Positions 40,185 through 48,736 of a stretch of 64,000 bases of DNA are shown piece by piece. Position 1 is the first letter of the stretch. Every line of letters begins with the position of its first letter. The translations under genes and the position numbers were made by a program. The notes under the pieces were generated by a model. The model searched no databases. It had not been told where the DNA came from and saw only the letters and a program-made list of their open reading frames with translations. Where the stretch lies: positions 1 through 64,000 of the forward strand of contig JAIYCG010000026.1 of NCBI GenBank assembly GCA_027488115.1. The letters are read 5' to 3'. The DNA is from Comamonadaceae bacterium (GTDB taxonomy: Bacteria; Pseudomonadota; Gammaproteobacteria; Burkholderiales; Burkholderiaceae_C).

Positions 40185-41185
40185 AAAACAGAAAACTAGG
40201 ACAATTCCAAGTCAGTGAAATTGGCTTGGGTTGCATGAATTTAAGCCATGCTTATGGTGCACCCGTCTCTGAAGCCCAAGCTGAAAAGGTTTTGCTCACG
40301 GCATTGGATGCAGGCGTCACATTCTTTGACACAGCGGCGCTTTATGGATTTAGTGCCAACGAAACCTTGGTCGGCAAAGTGCTCAAAGCGCACCGTCAGA
40401 AATTCACGCTCGCTAGCAAGTGTGGCATGACGGGTGTGGATGTGAATGGCGATGGCAAATTGGTGCGCGTCATTGACGGCCGTCCCGAAACCATTCGCAA
40501 AACCTGTGAAGACGCCTTGAAGCGTTTGCAAACCGACGTCATCGACTTGTACTACTTGCACCGTTGGGACAAAAAAGTACCGATTGAGGACAGTGTGGGT
40601 GCACTCAGTGATTTGGTGCGACAAGGCAAAATTCAAAGCATTGGTTTGTCTGAAGTTTCGGCCAGCACTTTGCGCAAAGCCCATGCAGTTCACCCCATCA
40701 CGGCTGTGCAAACTGAATACTCATTGTGGACACGCAATCCAGAAATTGCGGTGCTTCAAGCCTGCAAAGAATTGGGTGCCAGCTTTGTAGCTTTCAGTCC
40801 CGTAGCGCGGGGGTTTTTGTGCGGCAAACTTGAGCTTGATGCCTTTGACGCCAAAGACATCCGAAAAGGCATGCCGCGTTTCACGCCTGAAAACTATGCT
40901 GCCAATTTCAAGTTGTTTGCACCTTACCTGAGCTTGGCACAAGAAGCTGGTTGCTCGCCAGCACAGTTGGCTTTGGCTTGGCTGCTGCACAAGGATTCAC
41001 ACATCATTCCAATTCCTGGCACGACCAGCGTGGCCCATTTGCTGGATGACATTGGCGCCAGTCAAGTCCATCTCAGTGCAGATTTGATCGCAAAGCTGGA
41101 TGACCTGATCAACGAAAAAACCGTGCAGGGCAACCGGTACAACGCTCAGGCCAACTCTGAGGTGGATACTGAAAACTTTGTGTGA
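40181..41185 (+). CDS. Aldo/keto reductase
   Basis: MKNRKLGQFQVSEIGLGCMNLSHAYG; FFDTAALYGFSANETLVGKVL; ATG overlaps the stop of the preceding gene. Confidence 0.95.
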   Translation: MKNRKLGQFQVSEIGLGCMNLSHAYGAPVSEAQAEKVLLTALDAGVTFFDTAALYGFSANETLVGKVLKAHRQKFTLASKCGMTGVDVNGDGKLVRVIDGRPETIRKTCEDALKRLQTDVIDLYYLHRWDKKVPIEDSVGALSDLVRQGKIQSIGLSEVSASTLRKAHAVHPITAVQTEYSLWTRNPEIAVLQACKELGASFVAFSPVARGFLCGKLELDAFDAKDIRKGMPRFTPENYAANFKLFAPYLSLAQEAGCSPAQLALAWLLHKDSHIIPIPGTTSVAHLLDDIGASQVHLSADLIAKLDDLINEKTVQGNRYNAQANSEVDTENFV

Positions 41186-41288
41186 GAAAAACTCCAGTAA
41201 GCGAAACCCCTTAAACCCTGTCAAGCGCTGAGTGAATCAGTATCCTTCACAATTGATCTGTACTTAACAAGTCTAAGTGAAGGTAAAA

Positions 41289-42260
41289 ATGAAGGTTCAA
41301 GAATCTCTGATTCGCTTGTTTTTGACTTTGGCCTCAACCGTCATTTTGGGCACAAGCGGCATTCAAGCCGCACCTGCCAATTTGAGCCTCATTGTCTCGG
41401 CATCCCCAGGCACTGGCTTGGACATTCTTGCAAGAACGCTAAGCCAACAGTTTTCTATCAAGGGCAACTATGCCACTGTGGTTGAAAACAAAGCCGGCGC
41501 CAGCGGCAACATCGCAGCCGATCACGTCACCCGTGCCAAACCAGATGGCGCCACTTTGTTGGTGGTTGGCACCACCTTTGCAACCAACGCCGCGGTCAAC
41601 CCCAGCTTGCCCTTTGACACGGTCAAAGATTTCACGCCAGTGGCTTTGTTAGGAACGGGCACTTTGTGCTTGGTGGTTCCAAGCAGTTCAAGCGCCAACA
41701 CTTTGGCCGAGTTTTTGCAAATGGCCAAAACCAGCGTCAAGGGTGTCAATTACGCGTCTCCCGGAAATGGGACGCCGCAACACTTGGCCATGGAATTGCT
41801 TAAGTTTGAAGCCGGCTTGAACCTCTTTCACGTTCCCTTCAAGGGCAGTGCTGGCGCTGTGAACGATGTGGCCGCTGGTCATGTGTCGGCCATGATTGCG
41901 CCAGTTCACACCGTCATGCCCTTGGTCAAAGCGGGCAAGCTCAAAATGCTGGCGGTCCTCAGTTCCGAGCGAGTGCCGCAAATGCCCCAAGTGCCGACCT
42001 TCAAAGAGCAGGGCCTGCCCAAAGTGCAGGTCGACATTTGGTATGGCTTGATGGCCCCTAAGGGCACGGCAACTCAAGTGATCCAATCTCTTAACCAAGA
42101 GGTGAACCTTGTCTTGAAAAATCCGGAGATCGTGGCCAACCTTGCGAAGCAGGGGATTGATGCCGGGGGCGGCACGCCTCAGTTGATGGCTGACACCTTG
42201 TCGGCTGAATTGAAACGCTGGCCACCCGTGGTCAAAGCAGCGCAGATCAAAGCGGATTGA
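41289..42260 (+). CDS. Tripartite tricarboxylate transporter substrate-binding protein (Bug family)
   Basis: LSLIVSASPGTGLDILARTLSQQFSIKGNYATVVENKAGASGNIAADHVTRAKPDGATLL. Confidence 0.93.
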   Translation: MKVQESLIRLFLTLASTVILGTSGIQAAPANLSLIVSASPGTGLDILARTLSQQFSIKGNYATVVENKAGASGNIAADHVTRAKPDGATLLVVGTTFATNAAVNPSLPFDTVKDFTPVALLGTGTLCLVVPSSSSANTLAEFLQMAKTSVKGVNYASPGNGTPQHLAMELLKFEAGLNLFHVPFKGSAGAVNDVAAGHVSAMIAPVHTVMPLVKAGKLKMLAVLSSERVPQMPQVPTFKEQGLPKVQVDIWYGLMAPKGTATQVIQSLNQEVNLVLKNPEIVANLAKQGIDAGGGTPQLMADTLSAELKRWPPVVKAAQIKAD

Positions 42261-42310
42261 TTTTTCATTTCATAGAAACAACAACGCCTTCAATATTTTG
42301 AAAGTCCTAC

Positions 42311-43798
42311 ATGCCTGATACATCTTCCAAACCCCAAAACTTGACCAAGGCATGGAACGACTACGACGGTCCGCATTTGGATTTGCGCGAACTGATCGCT
42401 CGCGCAGAACTTGCCGACGAGGTCTTGCACATTTCTGGAGCCGATTGGAATTTGGAAGTGGGGACCTTGGCCGAAATTGTCAATTCTTCGCGCAAGGGCG
42501 AACCCAAGGCCATCTTGTTCGACAACATTCCTGGTTATCCTCCTGGCTATCGCTTGTTGTCGGGCGGTACCAATTCGTCCAAGCGCTTGGCCTTGACCTT
42601 GGGCTTCCCCGTTCCGAAGGGTCCGATGGATGTCGTGCAGGCCTACCGCAATCGCATGCAAAAACATGAGCCTATTCCACCACGCGTTGTGCCAACAGGC
42701 CCCATCATGGAAAACGTAGATCGCGGCGAAGATGTCGATATTTTCAAGTTCCCCATTCCCCTGTTGCATGAGTTAGATGGGGGTCGGTACATCGGCACCG
42801 ATGACTTGGTCATCATGCGTGACCCAGAGCTAGACTGGATCAACATTGGCACTTACCGCGCTATGGCGCACGACAAAAATAAAGTAGGCCTTTGGACATC
42901 ACCCGGAAAACATGGCCGCCAAATTCGCGACAAATACTTTGCACAGGGCAAGCCTTGTCCTGTCCTTATTTCTTGCGGACATGACCCCTTGTTGTTCTTG
43001 GCCGGTGGCAATGAACTGCGCTTTGGTTTGTCTGAATTTGACTACTCTGGCGGGCATCGTGGTTTGCCATTTGATGTGGTGCTGAGTGAGGTGCACCAAC
43101 TGCCCATGCCAGCACACAGCGAAATTGTGCTGGAAGGCGAGATGTACCCTGGCGAAACATTGCCAGAAGGCCCATTTGGGGAATTCACAGGTTATTACGC
43201 AGGTGGCAAAAGCAATCAACCCGTGGTGCGCATCCAACGGGTGTATTACCGCAATAACCCCATCATGACCATGGCTACGCCCCTGAAGCCGCCATCCGAC
43301 TTCTCCTTTTCAAAGTGTGTCATGAAGGCCGGCATGATTTGGGATGAAGTCGAGCGTGCAGGTTTGTCAGGCGTGAAAGGCGTGTGGTGTCATGAGGCAG
43401 GCGCAGCGCGCATGCTCAATATCATCTCGATCAAACAAGCCTATGCAGGCCACTCCAAACAAGCCGCCATGATGGCCGCAAATTGTCAATCGGGTTCTTA
43501 TCTAGGCCGATTTGTGGTGGTCGTCGATGATGATGTTGATCCAACAGACTTGTTTGACGTGATGTGGGCCATGTGCACGCGCTGTGACCCTGTAGAAGAC
43601 ATTGAGTTCATTCGAAAAGCTTGGAGTGGTCCTTTGGACCCGCGCATCCCCCGCGGTACCAGCACCAATTCTCGGGCCGTCATTGATGCTTGCCGACCTT
43701 TTGAAATGCTCAAAGATTTTCCGCCTGTGGCATGTGCAAGTCCTGAGTTGAAGCAGCGCGTGGCTGAAAAATTCAAATCGTATTTAGTCGGTCTTTAA
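42311..43798 (+). CDS. UbiD family decarboxylase
   Basis: [73 protein letters not shown]. Confidence 0.93.
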   Translation: MPDTSSKPQNLTKAWNDYDGPHLDLRELIARAELADEVLHISGADWNLEVGTLAEIVNSSRKGEPKAILFDNIPGYPPGYRLLSGGTNSSKRLALTLGFPVPKGPMDVVQAYRNRMQKHEPIPPRVVPTGPIMENVDRGEDVDIFKFPIPLLHELDGGRYIGTDDLVIMRDPELDWINIGTYRAMAHDKNKVGLWTSPGKHGRQIRDKYFAQGKPCPVLISCGHDPLLFLAGGNELRFGLSEFDYSGGHRGLPFDVVLSEVHQLPMPAHSEIVLEGEMYPGETLPEGPFGEFTGYYAGGKSNQPVVRIQRVYYRNNPIMTMATPLKPPSDFSFSKCVMKAGMIWDEVERAGLSGVKGVWCHEAGAARMLNIISIKQAYAGHSKQAAMMAANCQSGSYLGRFVVVVDDDVDPTDLFDVMWAMCTRCDPVEDIEFIRKAWSGPLDPRIPRGTSTNSRAVIDACRPFEMLKDFPPVACASPELKQRVAEKFKSYLVGL

Positions 43799-43818
43799 TC
43801 CTTGGAGGCAAATTTAAA

Positions 43819-44325
43819 ATGTATTCACTGAATGTCAACGGCAAAGTCCAAAAAATTGATGCAGAACCAGAGATGCCACTGCTTTGGGTTGTTCGTGAGG
43901 TGCTTGGCCTCACAGGAACCAAATTTGGTTGTGGCATTGCCCAATGCGGTGCCTGCACCGTGCACGTAGACGGACAACCAATCCGTTCTTGTTCAGTTCC
44001 TGGCTCTGCCATGGCGGGTCGCAAAATCACCACCATTGAAGGCCTGTCAAACAACAGCAGTCACCCTGTGCAAAAAGCATGGGCTGAAGTTGATGTTCCC
44101 CAATGCGGATACTGCCAGTCGGGTCAAATCATGGCAGCCTCAGCTTTACTGAAGCGCACCCCCAAGCCTACCAACAAAGACATTGATTTGGCCATGACCA
44201 ACATTTGCCGTTGCGGTACGTACCAACGCATTCGCGAGGCCATTCATGTGGCGGCAGGGACTAAGAAATTGGCCAAGTCCGACAGCGGTGAAGTTGCCGC
44301 TTTGGTTCAACAAATCAAAGTTTAA
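43819..44325 (+). CDS. (2Fe-2S)-binding protein, small subunit of a molybdenum hydroxylase (IorA-like)
   Basis: [54 protein letters not shown]. Confidence 0.95.
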   Translation: MYSLNVNGKVQKIDAEPEMPLLWVVREVLGLTGTKFGCGIAQCGACTVHVDGQPIRSCSVPGSAMAGRKITTIEGLSNNSSHPVQKAWAEVDVPQCGYCQSGQIMAASALLKRTPKPTNKDIDLAMTNICRCGTYQRIREAIHVAAGTKKLAKSDSGEVAALVQQIKV

Positions 44326-44336
44326 GGAGAAACAAC

Positions 44337-46541
44337 ATGAGTCAAATTCAAACTTCTCCTGCTCAGCTTTCACGTCGCAGTTTCATGGTTGGAACATCCG
44401 CCATGGCCAGCGGTGGTCTTGCCTTGGGCTTTAACTTGTTGTCAACTTCTGAGGCTCTCGCGCAAAGCTCTGAGGCAACACCTGAGATTGGTGTTTGGGT
44501 TGTGGTCAAGCCCGATGACACTTGTGTGGTTCGCGTAGTTCGCTCAGAAATGGGACAAGGCACCCGCACGGGCTTGGCCCAATTGGTGGCCGAAGAATTA
44601 GAGTGTGATTGGTCCAAAATTACTACCGAGTCGCCTACAGCGGGTCAAAACTTAAAGCGCAAGCGCGCTTGGGGTGACATGAGTACCGGTGGTAGCCGAG
44701 GTATCCGTACTTCCCAAGATTACGTTCGCCGCGGTGGTGCGGTCGCTCGAATGATGCTCGTTCAGGCGGCGGCCAATGAATGGAATGTGCCAGCCACAGA
44801 GCTCACAACTTCAAACAGCGTCATTACCCACGCTGCATCAGGTCGTAAGACAACTTATGGCCAGGTGGCTGCGGCCGCGGCCAAGTTGCCTGTGCCCGAC
44901 ATGAAATCGGTTGTTCTGAAGGACCCGCGTACGTGGAAAATTGCTGGTAAATCTGTCAAGCGTTTGGATACGCCAAACAAGCTTAACGGCAAACTCATTT
45001 ACGGTATTGACTTGAAGATGGATGGCATGTTGTGTGCCACAGTCATGGATTGCCCCGTATTTGGTGGCAAGCTTGTAAGTTTTGACGACAGTAAAGTGAA
45101 AACATTGCGCGGGGTGAAAGCCGTGGTGCGCGTTGATGCCTCCACTGTGGCTGTGGTTGCTGATACTTGGTGGCGCGCAAAAAATGCATTGGCGCAACTT
45201 CCTATTGTTTGGGACGAAGGCCCCAACGCCAAAGTCAACAGTGCCATGATTGCAGACCACGTCCGTGAGGGACTCACGGCACGTGGTAATTTTGCGGGCC
45301 GCAATGAAGGTGACGCCATCTCTGTTGTTGCCAATGCTCCCAGAAAAGTCGAAGCCATTTACAGCTCTCCCTTCTTATCACACGCCCCGCTGGAACCCAT
45401 GAATTGCACGGCGCGTTGGACTGCTGACAAGGCCGAGGTCTGGACGCCCACCCAAAACGCAGAGGCCTCCTTGGCGGTGTTGGCCGAAACCGCAGGCTTG
45501 CCCCTGGAAAAGTGCGAGGTCTATGTGACAGATCTGGGCGGTGCATTTGGTCGCAAAGGTGGCCAGCAAGATTTTGTCTCTCAAGCCGTCAAAATTGCCA
45601 AACAGTTTCCAGGCACGCCCATCAAAATGATTTGGACGCGTGAAGAAGATCAAACCCACGATTACTATCGCCCCATTTCTCAGTGCCACATGAAAGCTGG
45701 CCTTGACGACAAAGGCAACTTGGTGGGCATGACCCTTCGGTCTTCAGGTCAGTCCATCAACGCATGGGTGAACCCCTCTGCCATCAAGGATGGCAAAGAT
45801 GAACGCCAGCTTCAAGGCTTCTGGAAAGAGCCTGGCGACGCCCAATTGGGATACACCATTCCGAATTTGCTCACTGAATATGCCATTCGCAACACCCATG
45901 TGCCAGTTGGCCCTTGGCGCGGTGTGAACACCAACCAAAACGGTGTTTACATGGAATGCTTCATTGAAGAAGTGGCTCGGGCCTCAGGCAAAGATTCGTT
46001 GGCGTTCCGTCAAGCCTTGATGCAAAACCATCCCAAGCATTTGCAAGTGCTCAATGCGGCTGCAGAAAAAGGCGATTGGGGTAAGCCTGTCGCCCCTGGT
46101 GTTTTCAGGGGCATTGCTCAGTTTATGGGTTATGGCGCTTATTCAGCAGCGGTTGCAGAAGTCACTGTCAGCCCCAAAGGCGAAGTCAAAGTCTTGCGCA
46201 TGGTGTTGGCCACCAATGCTGGCCATTTCGTCAATCCCCATCAAGTTGCAGCGCAAGTTGAGGGGGGTGTGGTCATGGGTCTTAGCGCTACGTTTTTTGG
46301 CGAATGCACCGTTGAAAATGGCCGCATCAAAGAAAAGAACTTTGACACTTACCAACTGCTCAAACTAGCTCAGATGCCTAAAGTGGAAACTGTTTTGGTG
46401 CCCACTTACGATTTCTGGGGAGGTGTGGGTGAACCCACCATTTGTGTGGTGGCGCCCGCTGTGATCAATGCTATTTCCGCTGCTGTTGGCAAACCCCTGC
46501 GCGATTTGCCTTTGAAGAATGCAGGCTTTAAGTTTGTTTGA
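44337..46541 (+). CDS. Molybdopterin-dependent oxidoreductase (IorB-like), TAT signal
   Basis: SRRSFMVGTSAMASGGLALG; RSEMGQGTRTGLAQLVAEEL; TDLGGAFGRKGGQQDFVSQA; VPVGPWRGVNTNQNGVYMECFIEE. Confidence 0.93.
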   Translation: MSQIQTSPAQLSRRSFMVGTSAMASGGLALGFNLLSTSEALAQSSEATPEIGVWVVVKPDDTCVVRVVRSEMGQGTRTGLAQLVAEELECDWSKITTESPTAGQNLKRKRAWGDMSTGGSRGIRTSQDYVRRGGAVARMMLVQAAANEWNVPATELTTSNSVITHAASGRKTTYGQVAAAAAKLPVPDMKSVVLKDPRTWKIAGKSVKRLDTPNKLNGKLIYGIDLKMDGMLCATVMDCPVFGGKLVSFDDSKVKTLRGVKAVVRVDASTVAVVADTWWRAKNALAQLPIVWDEGPNAKVNSAMIADHVREGLTARGNFAGRNEGDAISVVANAPRKVEAIYSSPFLSHAPLEPMNCTARWTADKAEVWTPTQNAEASLAVLAETAGLPLEKCEVYVTDLGGAFGRKGGQQDFVSQAVKIAKQFPGTPIKMIWTREEDQTHDYYRPISQCHMKAGLDDKGNLVGMTLRSSGQSINAWVNPSAIKDGKDERQLQGFWKEPGDAQLGYTIPNLLTEYAIRNTHVPVGPWRGVNTNQNGVYMECFIEEVARASGKDSLAFRQALMQNHPKHLQVLNAAAEKGDWGKPVAPGVFRGIAQFMGYGAYSAAVAEVTVSPKGEVKVLRMVLATNAGHFVNPHQVAAQVEGGVVMGLSATFFGECTVENGRIKEKNFDTYQLLKLAQMPKVETVLVPTYDFWGGVGEPTICVVAPAVINAISAAVGKPLRDLPLKNAGFKFV

Positions 46542-46568
46542 TTGACTTTAGACTTCTTTAAACTCAAT

Positions 46569-47432
46569 TCATCGCCGCAAGGAAGGCCCTTCAATGGGCA
46601 TGCCTTGCGCGCGAGATTTTAAAAATAATTCCAATTGTCTGAGCTCTGGGCTGCCAGGCGCAGGCACTTCGGCTTGAACGCCTGAGTAACAGGCTCTCAA
46701 TCTGCGGTCGATGGAACCCATGCTTTGCCAACTCAATTTGAAAATTGGAAATCCGGTGGGATGACCCGGTGAGATGACATCTGCGCGCATGGTTTTGCCA
46801 ATGTTCAAATCATGGCAATGCGTACAAGCTAAATTCATTCGTCCGATGCGCGTTGTGAAAAGTTTGGCGCCTTCGTTCAGTTCAAGTTGCCACCGCTCTT
46901 TCACTTCCTCCTTCGGTGTCGTTTGAAAATTCAAACCTGCGCTGGTTTGATGTAAGAGGGCGCTGAGAGAGAGAACATCTGCGTTTTCAAGACCTTTGAA
47001 GGGCTGCTGCGTTCGCTCAGAACAAATCAAGATCTGATCTTCAAGGTTAATTAATTTTTGCTGTTTGACAGACCACATGGGAAAGTGCGTTGCGGCTTGT
47101 CGCATTTTGTCAATGTTGCCGTGGCACTTTGAACAGGATGCTTGTCCTGCCCAGAGCACTCTTCCTTGTTCCAGCCACAAGCTCACAGGATTGGTGCTGG
47201 GGTCGTTTTGAATCGCTTTCAGCGAGGGGCTTAAAAAAGCCTGACCACTGAGCTGATTCAAAGGCCCTTTAGGCAAGCTTGAATTTTCTTGTGAAACAGA
47301 TTGAGCCACCGAGAAAAATGGCACACCAAAGAGCAAGTAAAGAGAGAGCAGCCAACGCATGCGTTTACAAAACCAATCGCTGTTGCGTTTCACCCATCTG
47401 TCCTGAATCGTCTTTCCAAATGACTTTGACAA
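46569..47432 (-). CDS. soxA: SoxA-like diheme c-type cytochrome
   Basis: CSKCHG and CTHCHD heme motifs; RRLRACYSGVQAEVPAPGSPELRQLELFLKSRAQG; adjacent to soxZ. Confidence 0.88.
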   Translation of the reverse strand: MSKSFGKTIQDRWVKRNSDWFCKRMRWLLSLYLLFGVPFFSVAQSVSQENSSLPKGPLNQLSGQAFLSPSLKAIQNDPSTNPVSLWLEQGRVLWAGQASCSKCHGNIDKMRQAATHFPMWSVKQQKLINLEDQILICSERTQQPFKGLENADVLSLSALLHQTSAGLNFQTTPKEEVKERWQLELNEGAKLFTTRIGRMNLACTHCHDLNIGKTMRADVISPGHPTGFPIFKLSWQSMGSIDRRLRACYSGVQAEVPAPGSPELRQLELFLKSRAQGMPIEGPSLRR

Positions 47433-47694
47433 TGCCGCCTTCTAAAGGCACCAAGACTGGAAAAGCCAAGTACACAGGCGATGTCATCGCTGTTCCAAGG
47501 TCTGCCTCCATGATCAATCGATCATTCAAATAGGCCCTCACGGTGTGGATGATATTTTTTGGGATTTGCCGTCCAGAATCGTCTACACGAAACCCAGAGT
47601 CCATGGGGTGGGCTGCAGACCAGCGAGCTTCTACATGCGCACCAGCTTTAACCTGGCCTGTCAATGCAAGTCGAGTGAGTATGGGAGCGCTCAT
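47365..47694 (-). CDS. soxZ: SoxZ-like sulfur carrier subunit
   Basis: HPMDSGFRVDDSGRQIPKNIIHTVRAYLNDRLIMEADLGTAMTSPVYLAFPV. Confidence 0.9.
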   Translation of the reverse strand: MSAPILTRLALTGQVKAGAHVEARWSAAHPMDSGFRVDDSGRQIPKNIIHTVRAYLNDRLIMEADLGTAMTSPVYLAFPVLVPLEGGIVKVIWKDDSGQMGETQQRLVL

Positions 47695-47700
47695 GTGAAA

Positions 47701-48138
47701 TTAAGAATCATCTAGGCATGCTGTGGATGTGATGACGGTTGGCGCATGGTTGGCGCGCTCACTGCCATCATTGAAATAGGCAACGAGCCATACGGACTGA
47801 CTGGCTGCCAGTCGGAGGCGCGTTTTCAATCTGTACTGAACCGGTTGGTCCAGGATCTTGAGGTGAAGTGCCTCAGGGTTGGGGTTCTCTGGCAAGATCA
47901 CTTTCAGTGCCTTCAGATAAAGACCTGAAGGCGCAGTAATCAGTGCTTCTAACGGAACGGCATTGCCGGTGTCTGCCAACCTTGGAAAAACGAGTTCAAT
48001 GCCATCAGGTGACAACTCATTCAGCGGTTTAGAAATCGCCAATGTGTGCGGCACCGCCAACCAGGTGCCCAAGGCCCATACCATACCGCTTCGTCGCATT
48101 GGGCTGTGTTCATTGAAAGGCGTTGGGGTCTTGCGCAT
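47701..48138 (-). CDS. soxY: SoxY-related carrier protein with variant C-terminal arm (STACLDDS instead of GGCGG)
   Basis: ELVFPRLADTGNAVPLEALITAPSGLYLKALKVILPENPNPEALHLKI; C-terminus PTVITSTACLDDS. Confidence 0.82.
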   Translation of the reverse strand: MRKTPTPFNEHSPMRRSGMVWALGTWLAVPHTLAISKPLNELSPDGIELVFPRLADTGNAVPLEALITAPSGLYLKALKVILPENPNPEALHLKILDQPVQYRLKTRLRLAASQSVWLVAYFNDGSERANHAPTVITSTACLDDS

Positions 48139-48143
48139 TTTGT

Positions 48144-48590
48144 TTATCGCCACGATTGCAGGGTGAAGACCACTTGAGCAATTTGTTCGTTCGACAGAAT
48201 GACCCGAGCTGGCCGAGTCAACTTCAAATCATGCGTGCTTCCAAAGGGGGGCATTAAGGTGTCTGCATTGAACTTGCGTGCATCGACAACCCACTGCATC
48301 AATTCCTTTTCAGAGTATTTCCGACCCACGCCTTGGAGAGACGGTGCAAAATTGCTCGTCAAACCTTGAACGCCAGGCATGTCGTGGCATGCAATGCAAT
48401 TACCATATTGCTTGTTGGTCATCAATTCATAGCCAGAAGTTTTGACTTCGGCAGTTTGTGCAGCGGCGGGTGAAAGAACCACCAGGCCGATGAGCATGCT
48501 AAGCGTAAAAATCTGCAATTTCATGTTTTGCATTGTGTCATTGAGTGATTTCGACTGCTGAGTAATTTCTTTCATAGGGATATGAGTCAT
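48144..48590 (-). CDS. soxX: SoxX-like c-type cytochrome
   Basis: GNCIACHDMPG; APSLQGVGRKYSEKELMQWVVDARKFNADTLMPPFG; first gene of the soxXYZA order. Confidence 0.87.
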   Translation of the reverse strand: MTHIPMKEITQQSKSLNDTMQNMKLQIFTLSMLIGLVVLSPAAAQTAEVKTSGYELMTNKQYGNCIACHDMPGVQGLTSNFAPSLQGVGRKYSEKELMQWVVDARKFNADTLMPPFGSTHDLKLTRPARVILSNEQIAQVVFTLQSWR

Positions 48591-48736
48591 TATTGTTTAG
48601 GGTTTACCCTATGAATTTTTTGTCGTTTGAATTCTAAAAACATGCATAATATTTCCAGTCCGAGCGGTTGGTTAATTGCATTCCTGATGACCTGCTGCAC
48701 GTTTATTGAACTATCAAGCCAGTCAGGACCTTCTCA

